A stretch of DNA of 64,000 bases from Pseudomonas sp. MWU16-30317 (GCF_020515695.1 NZ_JAIWJA010000004.1:186001-250000), one strand, 5' to 3'; counted from the stretch's first letter, positions 1-8,950 are shown. The notes: generated by a model from the letters alone, not told the origin. Translations and numbers: made by a program.

Positions 1-1
1 G

Positions 2-1774
2 CAGGAGAGCATCGGCGTGCCGGTGGGCACGGTGACCCTGGCCGATTTCGAGCACACCGACTGCATCTTTTTCTTCGGCCAGAACGTCGGCAGCAACAGC
101 CCGCGCATGCTCCATCCGCTGCAGGAAGCGCGCAAGCGCCAAGTGCCGATCATCACCTTCAACCCGATACGCGAGCGCGGCCTGGAGCGTTTCGTCAATC
201 CACAGTCGCCGACCGAAATGCTTGGCCCGGAATCGACCATCATCAGCACCCAGTACCATCAGGTGAAGATCGGCGGCGATACTGCGGCGGTCATGGGCAT
301 CATCAAAGCGCTGCTGGCGATGGACCGCCAAGCGTCGGCCCAGGGGCGCGCGGCAGTGCTCGACCACGCATTCATCGCGCAGCACACCGAAGGTCTCGAC
401 AGCCTGGTTGCCGAGGCCGACGGGCACGAGTGGGCGCAGCTCGAACGGCGTTCGGGCCTCGATCGCGGTGCCATGGAGGCCGCCGCCACGGTCTATGCGC
501 GCAGCGACAAGGTGATGATCGTCTACGGCATGGGCATGACCCAGCACCGCCACGGCGTGCAGAACGTGCAGATGCTGGTCAACCTGTTGCTGCTGCGCGG
601 CAACATCGGCAAGGTCGGCGCCGGGATCTGCCCGGTGCGCGGCCATTCCAACGTGCAGGGCCAGCGCACGGTAGGTATTACCGAAGACCCGGCCAAGGTG
701 CCGAAGGACAAGCTCGAAGCGCTGTTCGGTATCCAGGTGCCGCCCCACAAGGGCCTGGCCACAGTGGACGCCTGCAAGGGCATTCTCGATGGCAGCGTGA
801 AGGGCTTTATCGGCCTGGGCGGCAACTTCCTGCGGGCCGTGCCGGACACCAGCCGCATGGAGCCGGCTTGGGAGGGCCTGAGCCTGAACGTGCAAGTGGC
901 CACCAAGCTCAATCGCACGCATCTGTTCCCCGGCAGCAACGGCTGGCTGCTGCCGTGCCTGGGGCGCATCGAAAGCGACCGACAGGACGGTGTCGAGCAG
1001 GTCTACAGCACCGAAGACAGCACCGGCTGCGTCAGGGCCTGGAAAGGCACCAGCACCCCGGCCAGCGAGCACCTGCGCGCTGAAGTGGCGATTATCGCCG
1101 CCCTCGCCCAGGCCACACTGAGCGGTGCCGAACGCGTGCCGTGGGAGGCTTGGCGGCGGGACTATGCCCTGATCCGCGCGGCCATCGCCGAGGTCTACCC
1201 GCAGATCTTCCACGACATGGAAACGCGCATGTGGGAGCCCGGCGGTTTCCATCGGCCATTGGGCGCTTATGAACGCAAGTGGACCACGCCGTCGGGCAAG
1301 GCGCAGTTCGTCGCCCCGCAGGGTTTGGATGAGGACGATGATGTCGCCACCTCGCCAAGCCGCCGCGACGTGCTGCAACTGATGACGCTGCGCAGCAACG
1401 ATCAGTTCAACACCACGGTGTATGGCTACAACGACCGCTTTCGCGGGGTGCAGGGGACACGCACGGTGATTTTCCTCAATCGCAGCGACATCGTCCGTTT
1501 CGGCCTCGCGGCGGGAGACTGGGTGACGGTACGCACGGCTATCGAGCCCGAGGTGCTGCGGGAAGTGGGGCCGCTGCAGATCATCGCCTACGACATCCCG
1601 GCTGGCTGCGCGGCGGCCTACTACCCTGAGTGCAACGCCTTGGTGCCGCTGTGGCACCACGCCGAACGCAGCAAGGTGCCAGCGGCCAAGTCGGTGCCGG
1701 TGACCCTGCGCAAGGTGCAGCCGGGGCCTGCGGATCTTGAGCATGCGCTGCCGACGAAAGACCAGGTGGCCTGA
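2..1774 (+). CDS. FdhF/YdeP-family molybdopterin oxidoreductase, alpha subunit (5' end outside window)
   Basis: The reading frame is open from the first complete codon of the window, so the N-terminal part lies upstream; 590 residues are visible. Members of this family are cytoplasmic molybdenum bis-MGD oxidoreductases related to formate dehydrogenase H, usually about 750-780 residues, often of unknown physiological substrate. The visible part holds the molybdopterin oxidoreductase core, including a GMGMTQHRHG stretch and a KVGAGICPVRGHSNVQG stretch typical of the family. It also holds the C-terminal dinucleotide-binding domain, starting around LMTLRSNDQFNTT with the later GDWVTVRT segment. 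Any iron-sulfur ligands would lie in the missing part. The gene ends just before a 17 bp hairpin shared with the convergent catalase-family gene. Family assignment is firm; the substrate is not. Confidence 0.88.
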   Translation, partial: QESIGVPVGTVTLADFEHTDCIFFFGQNVGSNSPRMLHPLQEARKRQVPIITFNPIRERGLERFVNPQSPTEMLGPESTIISTQYHQVKIGGDTAAVMGIIKALLAMDRQASAQGRAAVLDHAFIAQHTEGLDSLVAEADGHEWAQLERRSGLDRGAMEAAATVYARSDKVMIVYGMGMTQHRHGVQNVQMLVNLLLLRGNIGKVGAGICPVRGHSNVQGQRTVGITEDPAKVPKDKLEALFGIQVPPHKGLATVDACKGILDGSVKGFIGLGGNFLRAVPDTSRMEPAWEGLSLNVQVATKLNRTHLFPGSNGWLLPCLGRIESDRQDGVEQVYSTEDSTGCVRAWKGTSTPASEHLRAEVAIIAALAQATLSGAERVPWEAWRRDYALIRAAIAEVYPQIFHDMETRMWEPGGFHRPLGAYERKWTTPSGKAQFVAPQGLDEDDDVATSPSRRDVLQLMTLRSNDQFNTTVYGYNDRFRGVQGTRTVIFLNRSDIVRFGLAAGDWVTVRTAIEPEVLREVGPLQIIAYDIPAGCAAAYYPECNALVPLWHHAERSKVPAAKSVPVTLRKVQPGPADLEHALPTKDQVA

Positions 1775-1807
1775 AAGGGCTGTAACAAGGTTGATGGGCC
1801 CTTTTGC

Positions 1808-1850
1808 CGCCGAACGCGCACCCTATGCAAGCAAGGGTGCGCGTTCGGCG
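1808..1850. repeat. 17 bp perfect hairpin between convergent genes, REP-related
   Basis: Arms 1808-1824 and 1834-1850 are perfectly complementary (CGCCGAACGCGCACCCT and its complement) around a 9-base loop. The right arm sequence AAGGGTGCGCGTTCGGCG recurs in the palindromic element at 55685-55772, which links it to the same dispersed repeat family. Its place between two converging stop codons suggests it acts as a bidirectional transcript end, although there is no strong T run. Confidence 0.75.
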
Positions 1851-1891
1851 ACGACAGGGCCCATTGGATTCAGCCCATAGCTAGGATCAGC

Positions 1892-2989
1892 CTAACGCGG
1901 CTCATGCATCGGGCAACCGTTGTGCGTGGCGCGAAACCCCGACGACATCTCATACGCCGGCTTGCGCACGCGCATCACTCCCCCCAGCGGCCGATGCTGC
2001 GCCAACCCGTGCCAAGGGCTGAACGCCATGCCGTCGTCGATATCCCTGACCCCTTCGCTGCTCCAGGCCGGCTGCGCCGGGACTTCAATGCGCGCCACCG
2101 TCACATAGGGGCTGAGGTCTTCGGGCCAGGTCACCGAGGCGTCTTCGATCGGCATCTTCTCGGCATCGGTGGCCAGCTGGATGCGCACCTCCCAGATCCC
2201 GCCCTGCGTGCTGAAGTACTCGCTCACCGCCTGGCGCAGGCCATCAGGATTGTCGTCCAGATCCACCGGCTGGTCGGTCAAGGCCGTCAGCGACGGCGCC
2301 ACCGGCACCACCGCCAACTTGGCGTAATACGGCCCGTAAAGGAACGGCACCACGGTGTTGAAGCTCTCGCCCAGGACATGGGTCTTCGGGTGGCCACCCA
2401 GGCTCTTGAGGGTCCCGCTTTCACCGCCCATGGACTCGATGGCCGACTCGACGCCACGCAACACGGCCGACAACGCCTTTTTCAATCCGGGGCCTTTGTC
2501 GGTGGTCTTGGCCAGCAGTTTCAGGGTCTTGAGGAACGCCTTGGGCGTCGGCGCGGTAAAGGCCTTGGCGTTCTGCATGACGAAGTCCTGAGTCACGTCA
2601 CCTTCGCTGCCCGGCAACCGCGCGCCCTCTACGCCAATGATCTTCAGCGCCAGTCCGCGAGGGGTCGAGACTTTGTCGTCGAGCACGTCGCCTGGGTTGG
2701 TGGAAAAGCGCAGGACCACCGGCAGTGTGCCCGGCGTGGCGAATGCGCCCTGGGCAAACTCCGGCGCCAGATTGTCCAGCACGGTGATATGGCCGCGTAG
2801 CAGCCCGTGACCCTTGGCGTGCACGCTGCGGTAGGCGTGACCGTGATCATCGAAGGTGGTCTGCATGATGCCGCGCAGGGTGTCGGCCAGCTCCTTGGCG
2901 GTTTCGGCTTCGTCTTCCGGGATTTGCTCGAAGGACGGCTGAAACGGAATCGGGTGCACAGTGGATCGGGTCGCGGGAAGATCGCTCAT
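1892..2989 (-). CDS. catalase-family protein (heme, short form)
   Basis: This 365-residue protein belongs to the catalase-like superfamily but is much shorter than monofunctional catalases (about 480 or more). The distal heme-pocket histidine motif is present as SVHAKGHG (His57). It is followed by the conserved VLRFSTNPGD and STPRGLALKI segments around residues 91-117. The usual catalase segment with the FFVRDP motif is replaced by DFVMQNAKAFTAPTP, a feature of the short catalase-related group that often acts as organic peroxidases or has unknown activity. There is no signal peptide, so it is probably cytoplasmic. It appears monocistronic and converges on the oxidoreductase gene. Whether it dismutates H2O2 cannot be told from sequence. 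Confidence 0.88.
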   Translation of the reverse strand: MSDLPATRSTVHPIPFQPSFEQIPEDEAETAKELADTLRGIMQTTFDDHGHAYRSVHAKGHGLLRGHITVLDNLAPEFAQGAFATPGTLPVVLRFSTNPGDVLDDKVSTPRGLALKIIGVEGARLPGSEGDVTQDFVMQNAKAFTAPTPKAFLKTLKLLAKTTDKGPGLKKALSAVLRGVESAIESMGGESGTLKSLGGHPKTHVLGESFNTVVPFLYGPYYAKLAVVPVAPSLTALTDQPVDLDDNPDGLRQAVSEYFSTQGGIWEVRIQLATDAEKMPIEDASVTWPEDLSPYVTVARIEVPAQPAWSSEGVRDIDDGMAFSPWHGLAQHRPLGGVMRVRKPAYEMSSGFRATHNGCPMHEPR

Positions 2990-3315
2990 CGGTGTTTCCT
3001 CAGGGGCTGGTCATCACGAGCAACGGTGCTGAGCACTATGAATGTGCTACTCGCGAGTCGCTGCACTGCGGATGACTGGCAGGCGCGTGCGGATGTTCAA
3101 ATGGCTTGCTGATTATGACGACCAGTGGCTCGGCAATGGATTTGCAGGAGGCTGGTAGCGCTTGCGACAACGCCCCTGATGCTCAGACGCGCATCGACAC
3201 CGCTGGATGGCCCTCGCACAACGATGCGTTACATCCGTTTGAACGGCCACCGCACGCACAATGTCGGTATGGATAACGCCGGCCTGTCCGGCCCAACCCT
3301 GCGAACGAGGTAGTT
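2990..3315. other. intergenic region, divergent promoters presumed
   Basis: This 326-base stretch lies between the catalase-family gene (leftward) and the SDR gene (rightward), so both promoters should be here. No gene with a ribosome binding site, no strong palindrome and no clear -35/-10 pair stood out. A GAGGTAG ribosome binding site directly precedes the SDR start at 3316. Confidence 0.5.
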
Positions 3316-4113
3316 ATGGATTTGGCAATCAAGGGGCGCGTGGCGCTCATCACCGGCGCCAGCGGCGGCATCGGCCTGGCCACGGCCAAGCAGCTCAGCG
3401 AAGAAGGCGTACACCTGATTCTCACCGACCTGAAACTCGATGCGCTGCAAAAAGCCGCTGCAGGCCTGCCCGGCGAGCCGCTGTTGCTGGCCGCCGACAT
3501 GACCCAGCAAAGCGAGGTCGACAACCTGATCAAACAAGGCGAAGCGCGCTTTGGCCAGGTCGATATCGTCGTGCACACGGCCGGTGTGACCGGCGCCAAA
3601 GGCGACCCGCTGGAACTGTCCGACGAGGACTATCAAGAAGCCTGGAGCACCGACTTTTTCTCTGCCGTGCGCGTCGCCCGCGCCGCCATCCCGCCCATGC
3701 GCGCCCGCGGCTGGGGCCGACTGGTGTGCATCACCTCGGAAAACTCGGTGCAACCCTACTGGGAAGAGGCCGTGTACAACGTGGCCAAGGCCGCACTGGG
3801 GGCGTTCATCAAGAACCTCTCTTACAAAGAGGCCGCCCACGGCGTGCTGTGCAACACCGTGGCACCCGCGTTCATCGAGACCGGCATGACCGACGGCATG
3901 ATGAAAAAACGTGCCGAAGAGCTAGGGGTATCGTTCGAGCAAGCCATTCAAAGCTTTCTCGAAGAAGAGCGCCCAGGCATCGTGCAGAAACGCCGCGGCA
4001 AGGTCGAAGAGGTGGCGGCTGCCATCGCTCTGCTGGTGTCGGACCGCGCTTCGTTCATCAATGGCTCCAACCTGCGGGTCGACGGCGGATCGGTGCAAGC
4101 CATTCAGAATTGA
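3316..4113 (+). CDS. SDR family NAD(P)-dependent oxidoreductase
   Basis: This is a classical short-chain dehydrogenase of 265 residues, the normal length for the family. It has the Rossmann cofactor motif TGASGGIG (residues 13-20), the NAG-type element HTAG (87-90) and the catalytic Ser141, Tyr154 and Lys158 (YNVAK). Asp38 follows the second strand (LTDLK), which usually favours NAD(H) over NADP(H), although this is only a tendency. It is a soluble cytoplasmic enzyme. The start ATG has a GAGGTAG site 6-7 bases upstream. It is followed after about 90 bases by a secreted hydrolase gene, with no obvious shared pathway. The substrate is unknown. Confidence 0.9.
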   Translation: MDLAIKGRVALITGASGGIGLATAKQLSEEGVHLILTDLKLDALQKAAAGLPGEPLLLAADMTQQSEVDNLIKQGEARFGQVDIVVHTAGVTGAKGDPLELSDEDYQEAWSTDFFSAVRVARAAIPPMRARGWGRLVCITSENSVQPYWEEAVYNVAKAALGAFIKNLSYKEAAHGVLCNTVAPAFIETGMTDGMMKKRAEELGVSFEQAIQSFLEEERPGIVQKRRGKVEEVAAAIALLVSDRASFINGSNLRVDGGSVQAIQN

Positions 4114-4200
4114 TCCGCAGTTAGCGGACCTGGGGCCGGTGGTGATAATGTCCCGGCCAGTGCTGCGCTCATCTGCCGAGCTATTCGAGGATCCCGCACC

Positions 4201-5355
4201 TTGGCCCCAAAACCCTCCGTCATGCTCGCGCTGGTGCTCGCCCTGTCCGCAGGGTCGGCACTTGCGCAGCCGCTCAGCTTCACGACGTACCAGCAACAGA
4301 CCATCGCCTGGATGCAGCAGCACCGCGCCTTCCAGACCCCCGACCACGCCGCCGAAATCGCCTGGAACGCCCCGCGCGAATGGCGCCCCAGTGGCACCCC
4401 GAAAAAAGGCATTCTGCTGGTGCACGGCCTCGGCGACTCACCCTGGTCGTTCAACGATATCGGCCCGCAGTTGGCCAAGCAGGGTTATCTGGTGCGCACC
4501 CTCCTGCTGCCCGGCCATGGCACTCAGCCCAAGGACATGCTCGATGTCACCCTGGCGCAGTGGCAACAGGTCGTACGCGAGCAAGCGCAAGTGCTGCGCC
4601 AGGAAGTGCCCGAGGTGTATCTGGGCGGTTTTTCGACCGGTGCCAATCTGGTGCTGGACTACGCCTACCAACACGACGACATCGCCGGGCTGGTGCTGTT
4701 CTCCCCAGCCTTTCGGCCGCGCAACGGCTATGCCTGGCTCACCCAGTACATCGGCTGGTTTCGGCCCTGGCTGGCCAAGCCCGACAGTGGCGTGCGGCCT
4801 ATGCAGACCCCAGTGCGCTACCTCAACGTGCCCACCAACGGTTTCGCGCAGTTCTACCGCAGCGCCCTGCTCGCGCAATCTGACCTCAAGCGCGGCGTCT
4901 ACACCAAGCCGGTGTTCATCGCTATTACCCAGCACGATTCGGTGCTCGACGCCGACTACGTGCTGCAACAATTCAACCGTCGCTTCACGAACCCCGCCAG
5001 CCGCCTGGTGTGGTACGGCAGCAGCCCGGCCCAGATCGACGCCCTGCCCAGAGTGCTGGCGCGCAGTGATTATCTGCCGGACCAGCGCATCGCCCAGTTC
5101 TCGCACATGAGCTTGCTGTTCTCGCCCGACAACCCGTTGTATGGCAGCCACGGTAGCCAGCGCCTCTGCTGGAACGGTCAGGACGCCCCCGACATGCAGA
5201 AGTGCCTGAAGGGCGAACCGGTATGGTATTCCGACTACGGCTTGCGCGAGCCGGGCAAGGTGTTTTCACGCCTGACGTTCAATCCGTATTTCCAGTGGCA
5301 GGCGCAAGTGATGCTGCAGGTGCTTGATGGCAATGTCGCGGCGCTGGCGCAATAG
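4201..5355 (+). CDS. secreted alpha/beta hydrolase
   Basis: This is a probable exported serine hydrolase of 384 residues if it starts at TTG 4201, or 377 if it starts at ATG 4222. The N-terminus is a Sec signal (VMLALVLALSAGSALAQ, cleavage after ALA). The alpha/beta-hydrolase fold is shown by the oxyanion segment ILLVHGLGDSPWSF (71-84) and the nucleophile elbow GGFSTGA (Ser145). Later Asp and His candidates lie in AITQHDSVLDADY and in QFSHMSLL. The overall pattern resembles monoglyceride-lipase or carboxylesterase types acting in the periplasm. It follows the SDR gene in the same direction and may share its transcript. The substrate is not predictable. The TTG and ATG starts are both possible and only change the n-region. 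Confidence 0.85.
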   Translation: MAPKPSVMLALVLALSAGSALAQPLSFTTYQQQTIAWMQQHRAFQTPDHAAEIAWNAPREWRPSGTPKKGILLVHGLGDSPWSFNDIGPQLAKQGYLVRTLLLPGHGTQPKDMLDVTLAQWQQVVREQAQVLRQEVPEVYLGGFSTGANLVLDYAYQHDDIAGLVLFSPAFRPRNGYAWLTQYIGWFRPWLAKPDSGVRPMQTPVRYLNVPTNGFAQFYRSALLAQSDLKRGVYTKPVFIAITQHDSVLDADYVLQQFNRRFTNPASRLVWYGSSPAQIDALPRVLARSDYLPDQRIAQFSHMSLLFSPDNPLYGSHGSQRLCWNGQDAPDMQKCLKGEPVWYSDYGLREPGKVFSRLTFNPYFQWQAQVMLQVLDGNVAALAQ

Positions 5356-5592
5356 ATGACGAGCGTCTAAACGAGGGGGCGGTGTAAATGCTCAGCCATT
5401 GGCCGCCCACAGCGGCCATACACCGCATCCAGTCGTGGGGCGCTGTTGCGCACTGAGCGGACCGCATCCTTCACGGCGAAAACCGCACTCTTTTGATGCC
5501 CAGCAGTGCCCCCGCGCCCCACGACGGCGTCATTTGCCGCGCCCTGATCCGGCAAGTTGCCTTGGCCGGTTCGACACGCCGATTTGCACGCC

Positions 5593-5683
5593 GGAAGTAA
5601 TGCCACTGCTGGCCACAGACAGCGCGTTGCCGACCCCTGAAACCACTCCGGATGTAATCGCACACGCCAGTGGCATTACTTCC
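5593..5683. repeat. 16 bp inverted repeat pair, possible IS-end or MITE remnant
   Basis: GGAAGTAATGCCACTG at 5593-5608 is the exact reverse complement of CAGTGGCATTACTTCC at 5668-5683, giving a 91-base unit. The 14-base core CAGTGGCATTACTT recurs exactly at 15238-15251, with a degenerate copy 32 bases further on. The pair sits upstream of the catabolic island, and the other copies sit just downstream of it. This could be a remnant of transposon ends or a regulatory site; no transposase gene is attached. Confidence 0.6.
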
Positions 5684-5719
5684 CGAACGCTCTAGATCAG
5701 CTCCTTGCGCCGTCAAAAC

Positions 5720-5735
5720 TGGCATGCGTCTCGCA
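5720..5735 (+). promoter_or_regulatory. sigma-54-type promoter candidate upstream of ridA-like gene
   Basis: TGGCATGCGTCTCGCA keeps the GG-N10-GC spacing of -24/-12 promoters (GG at 5721-5722, GC at 5733-5734) and matches much of the TGGCAC/TTGCA consensus. It lies 71 bases before the RidA start. The mismatches in the -12 half make this tentative, and no enhancer-binding activator gene lies nearby. Confidence 0.3.
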
Positions 5736-5805
5736 ATACTTATCCTGAAACACAAGTGTATTCACTTTGGAATGCACCGTTGTCAGTCGATCAGGAGAGC
5801 ACCAG

Positions 5806-6153
5806 ATGCCGATTCAACGTTTCAACAGCAATGCGCGCATGAGCCAGATGGTCATCCACAAGGACTTTGTGTTCCTTAGCGGCCAGGTGGCCGACGACAC
5901 CAGCCTTGACCCTGCCGGTCAGACCACCCAGATCCTCGCCAAGATCGACGCCCTGCTCGACCAGGCCGGCTGCGACAAGACTGCCATCCTCAGCGCCACC
6001 ATCTGGCTGGCCGATCACAACGACTTCGGCGCCATGAACGAGATCTGGGACGCCTGGGTGCCCGAAGGCCATGCCCCGGCACGGGCGTGCGTCGAGTCGG
6101 CGCTGGCCTTCCCGCAGTACACCGTCGAAATCGGCGTCATCGCCGGCCTCTGA
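5806..6153 (+). CDS. RidA family protein (enamine/imine deaminase type)
   Basis: This 115-residue protein has the length and pattern of the RidA/YjgF/UK114 family. Family members form trimers and hydrolyse reactive 2-imino or enamine intermediates to keto acids plus ammonia. The active-site arginine is present as Arg93 (PARACVE), with the preceding SGQVADD (25-31) and ATIWLADHNDF (64-74) strands. The ATG at 5806 is chosen because AGGAGAG lies 8 bases upstream. It is the first gene of an operon whose second gene is a FAD amino-acid dehydrogenase. Such enzymes produce imines, so this protein very plausibly speeds deamination of that enzyme's product or removes it as a toxic by-product. Confidence 0.92.
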   Translation: MPIQRFNSNARMSQMVIHKDFVFLSGQVADDTSLDPAGQTTQILAKIDALLDQAGCDKTAILSATIWLADHNDFGAMNEIWDAWVPEGHAPARACVESALAFPQYTVEIGVIAGL

Positions 6154-6175
6154 TCCGCTGCGAGGAAACCCGCTC

Positions 6176-7423
6176 ATGGCCACCACCCTCGTTCTAGGTG
6201 CCGGCGTCATCGGCATCACCACTGCGTACTACCTGGCCAAGGCCGGGCGTGAAGTGACCGTGGTCGATCGCCAGCCCGAGTCGGCGAACGAAACCAGCTT
6301 TGCCAACGCCGGCCTGATCGCCCCAGGGCACTCCTATACCTGGGCGTCACCCAAGGCGCCGAAGATCCTGCTCAAGTCGCTGTTCCAGGAAGGTCAGGCG
6401 CTACGCCTGAAACTCAGCGCCGACCCGCAGATGTGGTCGTGGGCGGCCAAGTTCCTGAGCAACTGCAACGCCGAGCGCTCACGGCTCAACACCTCGCGCA
6501 AGCTGGTGCTCTGCCGTTACTCGCAGCAGCAATTGCAAACGCTGACCGCCACCGAAAGCCTGCACTACGACCGTCTGAGCAAGGGGCTGCTGTACCTTTA
6601 CCGCGATGTGCCATCCTTCGCCAAAGGCTGCGCCAACATGCAGGTGCTGGCCGATGGCGGCATGCCGCTGGAGATCATCGATGTCGATCGGGTCATCGCC
6701 CTGGAGCCGGCCCTGAGCCACGCTCGTGATCATATCGCCGGGGCGATCTACTGCCCCACCGACGAGAGCGGCGACGCCCGGCTGTTCACTCATGACCTCA
6801 CCGAGCGCTGCAAGGCCATGGGCGTCAATTTCGAGATGAACCGTACGATTCAAGGTTTCGAACACAGTGGCGACGCGATCCAGGCCGTGCTCACCGACAA
6901 GGGCCGACTGACAGCCGACGACTACGTGCTCGCGCTGGGCAGCTACGCCCCCATCCTCGCCCGGCCGCTGGGTTATCGCCTGCCGATCTACCCGGTCAAG
7001 GGCTACTCGGTGACCTTCCCCAGCGGCCCGGGCTATAACCCGCCGAACATGGGCGGCGTCGATGAGAACAATCTGGTGGCCTACGCACGCTTCGGCGACC
7101 GCCTGCGCTTTACCGCTACGGCGGAGTTCACCGGCTACCAGACTCACCACTCCCCCGCCGACTTCGAGCACATGTTGCAGGCCGGCCGCCAGCTGTTCCC
7201 GGAGGGCGCCGATTACACCCAGCCAAGCTTCTGGGCCGGCTTGCGCCCGATGACCCCCGAAGGCACGCCGATCATGGGCCGCAGCCGCCATCGCAATCTG
7301 TTCCTCAACGTCGGCCACGGGCACATGGGCTGGACCATGTCCTGCGGCTCGGCACGCATCCTTACCGACCTGATGCTAGGCCGCAGCCCTGATATCGACC
7401 TCACCGGGATGACCCTGTCATGA
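6176..7423 (+). CDS. DadA-like FAD-dependent D-amino acid dehydrogenase
   Basis: This 415-residue flavoprotein is close to the length of E. coli DadA (about 430). It begins with a dinucleotide-binding fold, VLGAGVIGITTAYYLAKAG, ending in the FAD-ribose acidic residue VVDR. The DAO-family C-terminus is present: GLRPMTPEGTPIMG and NVGHGHMGWTMSCGSA. Enzymes of this group oxidise D-amino acids to imino acids and pass electrons to the respiratory chain at the inner membrane. The ATG at 6176 follows GAGGAAAC. It is flanked by RidA upstream and overlaps the next gene by 4 bases (ATGA), so all three are co-translated. The substrate is inferred to be an amino acid or amine, perhaps in D form, but could be another N-containing compound. 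Confidence 0.9.
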   Translation: MATTLVLGAGVIGITTAYYLAKAGREVTVVDRQPESANETSFANAGLIAPGHSYTWASPKAPKILLKSLFQEGQALRLKLSADPQMWSWAAKFLSNCNAERSRLNTSRKLVLCRYSQQQLQTLTATESLHYDRLSKGLLYLYRDVPSFAKGCANMQVLADGGMPLEIIDVDRVIALEPALSHARDHIAGAIYCPTDESGDARLFTHDLTERCKAMGVNFEMNRTIQGFEHSGDAIQAVLTDKGRLTADDYVLALGSYAPILARPLGYRLPIYPVKGYSVTFPSGPGYNPPNMGGVDENNLVAYARFGDRLRFTATAEFTGYQTHHSPADFEHMLQAGRQLFPEGADYTQPSFWAGLRPMTPEGTPIMGRSRHRNLFLNVGHGHMGWTMSCGSARILTDLMLGRSPDIDLTGMTLS

Positions 7424-8196
7424 ACCTCAGCGCTACCACGGCAAAACCTTACGATCACTTCAGCTTCGCCATGGACAACGGTATCGCCGCCCGCGCCAGC
7501 CTCGGCCTGGTGGTGCTGGCCACCGACCAGACTATCGAACACGAATGGCGCCAATTGCTGACCCAGCCAGGCGTCGCGCTGTACCACAGCCGGCTGTACA
7601 ACGACGCGCAGATATCCCCCGAAAAACTGGCGCTGATGGAGGCCGATATCCCCGGCGCCGTCGACCTGATCCTGCCGGGCCAGCCCCTGCAAGTGGTCGC
7701 ATTCGGCTGCACGTCGGGGACCATGGTGATCACCGAGCAGAAAGTCTTCGAGGCCATCCGCCGCTCGCGCCCCGACGTCGCCTGCACCACGCCCCTGACC
7801 GGCGCCATGGCCGCCTTGCGTGCCTTGGGTGCCAGGCGCATCGCCTTGCTGACCCCCTACGTCGCGAGCATCAATCAGCTGTTCTGCGACTACATCGAGG
7901 CCGCTGGCGTCCAGGTCACCCGGGTCGGCAGTTTCAACCACGACAACGACAATGAAGTCGCCCGCATCGACAGCGCCTCGTTACGCGTCGCGGCGCTGCA
8001 ACTGGGTGCCGACCCTGAGGTGGACGCGGTGTTCGTATCCTGTACCAGCCTGCGCATGGTGCAGCTGATTCCAGCGCTGGAGGCCGAACTCGGCAAGCCG
8101 GTGATCTCCAGCAATTACGCCATGGCCTGGCATGCCCTGCGGCTGGCCGGCGTGGATGAAAAACAACCTGAACTGGGCCGTTTGTTCGAGCAGTGA
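7420..8196 (+). CDS. Asp/Glu racemase superfamily protein (maleate isomerase/hydantoin racemase-like)
   Basis: This 258-residue protein belongs to the cofactor-independent Asp/Glu racemase superfamily, which uses two cysteines as acid/base pair. Both are visible: Cys97 in FGCTSGT and Cys208 in VSCTSLR. The segment ARRIALLTPYV (138-148) and the overall arrangement resemble maleate cis-trans isomerases and arylmalonate decarboxylase relatives more than MurI glutamate racemases. The gene overlaps the dehydrogenase gene by 4 bases and is followed by the GntR regulator with overlapping or near-overlapping start, so it is in the middle of the operon. In this context a racemase that supplies the enantiomer oxidised by the DadA-like enzyme is a natural reading. 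An isomerase of an unsaturated diacid is the main alternative. Confidence 0.85.
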   Translation: MNLSATTAKPYDHFSFAMDNGIAARASLGLVVLATDQTIEHEWRQLLTQPGVALYHSRLYNDAQISPEKLALMEADIPGAVDLILPGQPLQVVAFGCTSGTMVITEQKVFEAIRRSRPDVACTTPLTGAMAALRALGARRIALLTPYVASINQLFCDYIEAAGVQVTRVGSFNHDNDNEVARIDSASLRVAALQLGADPEVDAVFVSCTSLRMVQLIPALEAELGKPVISSNYAMAWHALRLAGVDEKQPELGRLFEQ

Positions 8197-8201
8197 ACCT
8201 C

Positions 8202-8915
8202 ATGAATAAAAAACTTGCAGCGCCCTTTGCACAGCCTGCCAAGGAAACCGTCAAGCGCTCGGGCCTGACGGCCACCGACGTGTACCACCAGCTCAAGGAG
8301 ATGGTCATCCTGTTCAAGATCCGCCCGGAGGAAAGGGTCAACGAAAGCGAACTCGCCGCTGCGCTGGGCGTCAGCCGCACACCGTTGCGCGAAGCCCTGC
8401 ACCGCTTGGTGGCCGAGAACATGCTGACCCTGGTGCCCAACCGCGGCTTCTACGGCCGCAAGCTGGTGCGCCAGGAAGTGTTCGACCTCTACGAGCTGCG
8501 CAACGCCCTGGAGATGTCCGCCATCGCCCTGGCTCTGGAGCGCGCCAGCGATGAAGCTATCGAGTCGTTGCGCAGCTCCTGGACCGAAGTCATGGCCCTG
8601 GCCCCGCAGCGCAGCACCCTGGAGCTGGTACTCGAGGATGAGGCCTTCCATGTGGCGCTGGCACAGCTGTCCGGCAACCAGGAAATGGCCAACTCCCTGA
8701 GGGCGATCAACGCGCGCATCCGCTTCTTTCGCTGGATCGATCTGGAGGAACGCCGCGCCGAGCTCTACGACGATCACCTGGTGATCCTCGATGCCCTGCA
8801 AAAACGCGACGCGCCGGCCTGCGCGACCCTGGTCCGCGAGCATATTTCACAACGTATGGAAGACATCGTCACGTTCATTCAGGCAGGCGTCGTGCGCCTG
8901 TATGCCCCCCATTAG
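8202..8915 (+). CDS. GntR family transcriptional regulator, FCD (FadR-type) subfamily
   Basis: This 237-residue regulator has an N-terminal winged helix (about residues 20-85, with NESELAAALGVSRTPLREALH as the recognition region, segments quoted only in part) and a C-terminal FCD ligand-binding domain of about 130 residues. The FCD domain (from LYELRNALEMSAIALALE onward) usually binds a small organic acid with a metal held by Asp and His residues. A GTG at 8193 overlaps the upstream stop and is an alternative start; ATG 8202 is preferred. Because it sits inside the catabolic operon, it is the obvious local repressor, with the pathway substrate or an intermediate as inducer. No operator could be assigned with confidence. 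Confidence 0.9.
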   Translation: MNKKLAAPFAQPAKETVKRSGLTATDVYHQLKEMVILFKIRPEERVNESELAAALGVSRTPLREALHRLVAENMLTLVPNRGFYGRKLVRQEVFDLYELRNALEMSAIALALERASDEAIESLRSSWTEVMALAPQRSTLELVLEDEAFHVALAQLSGNQEMANSLRAINARIRFFRWIDLEERRAELYDDHLVILDALQKRDAPACATLVREHISQRMEDIVTFIQAGVVRLYAPH

Positions 8916-8950
8916 CACATCCCTATAGCGGTCAATCGGAGAGCACCACC

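Larger units (their letters stand above)
5356..5805. other. 450-base intergenic region with inverted repeat and promoter-like elements
   Basis: No gene with a ribosome binding site is visible here. The region contains a 16 bp perfect inverted repeat (5593-5608 and 5668-5683) whose core recurs at 15238, and a sigma-54-like element at 5720-5735. A strong AGGAGAG ribosome binding site lies before the RidA start at 5806. The left half also has several short GC hairpins after the hydrolase stop that could end transcription. Confidence 0.6.

Noticed and set aside
1904..2800. 298-codon plus-strand frame within the catalase-family gene
   Set aside because: It is His/Arg-rich shadow sequence. The catalase-family protein on the other strand has conserved motifs.
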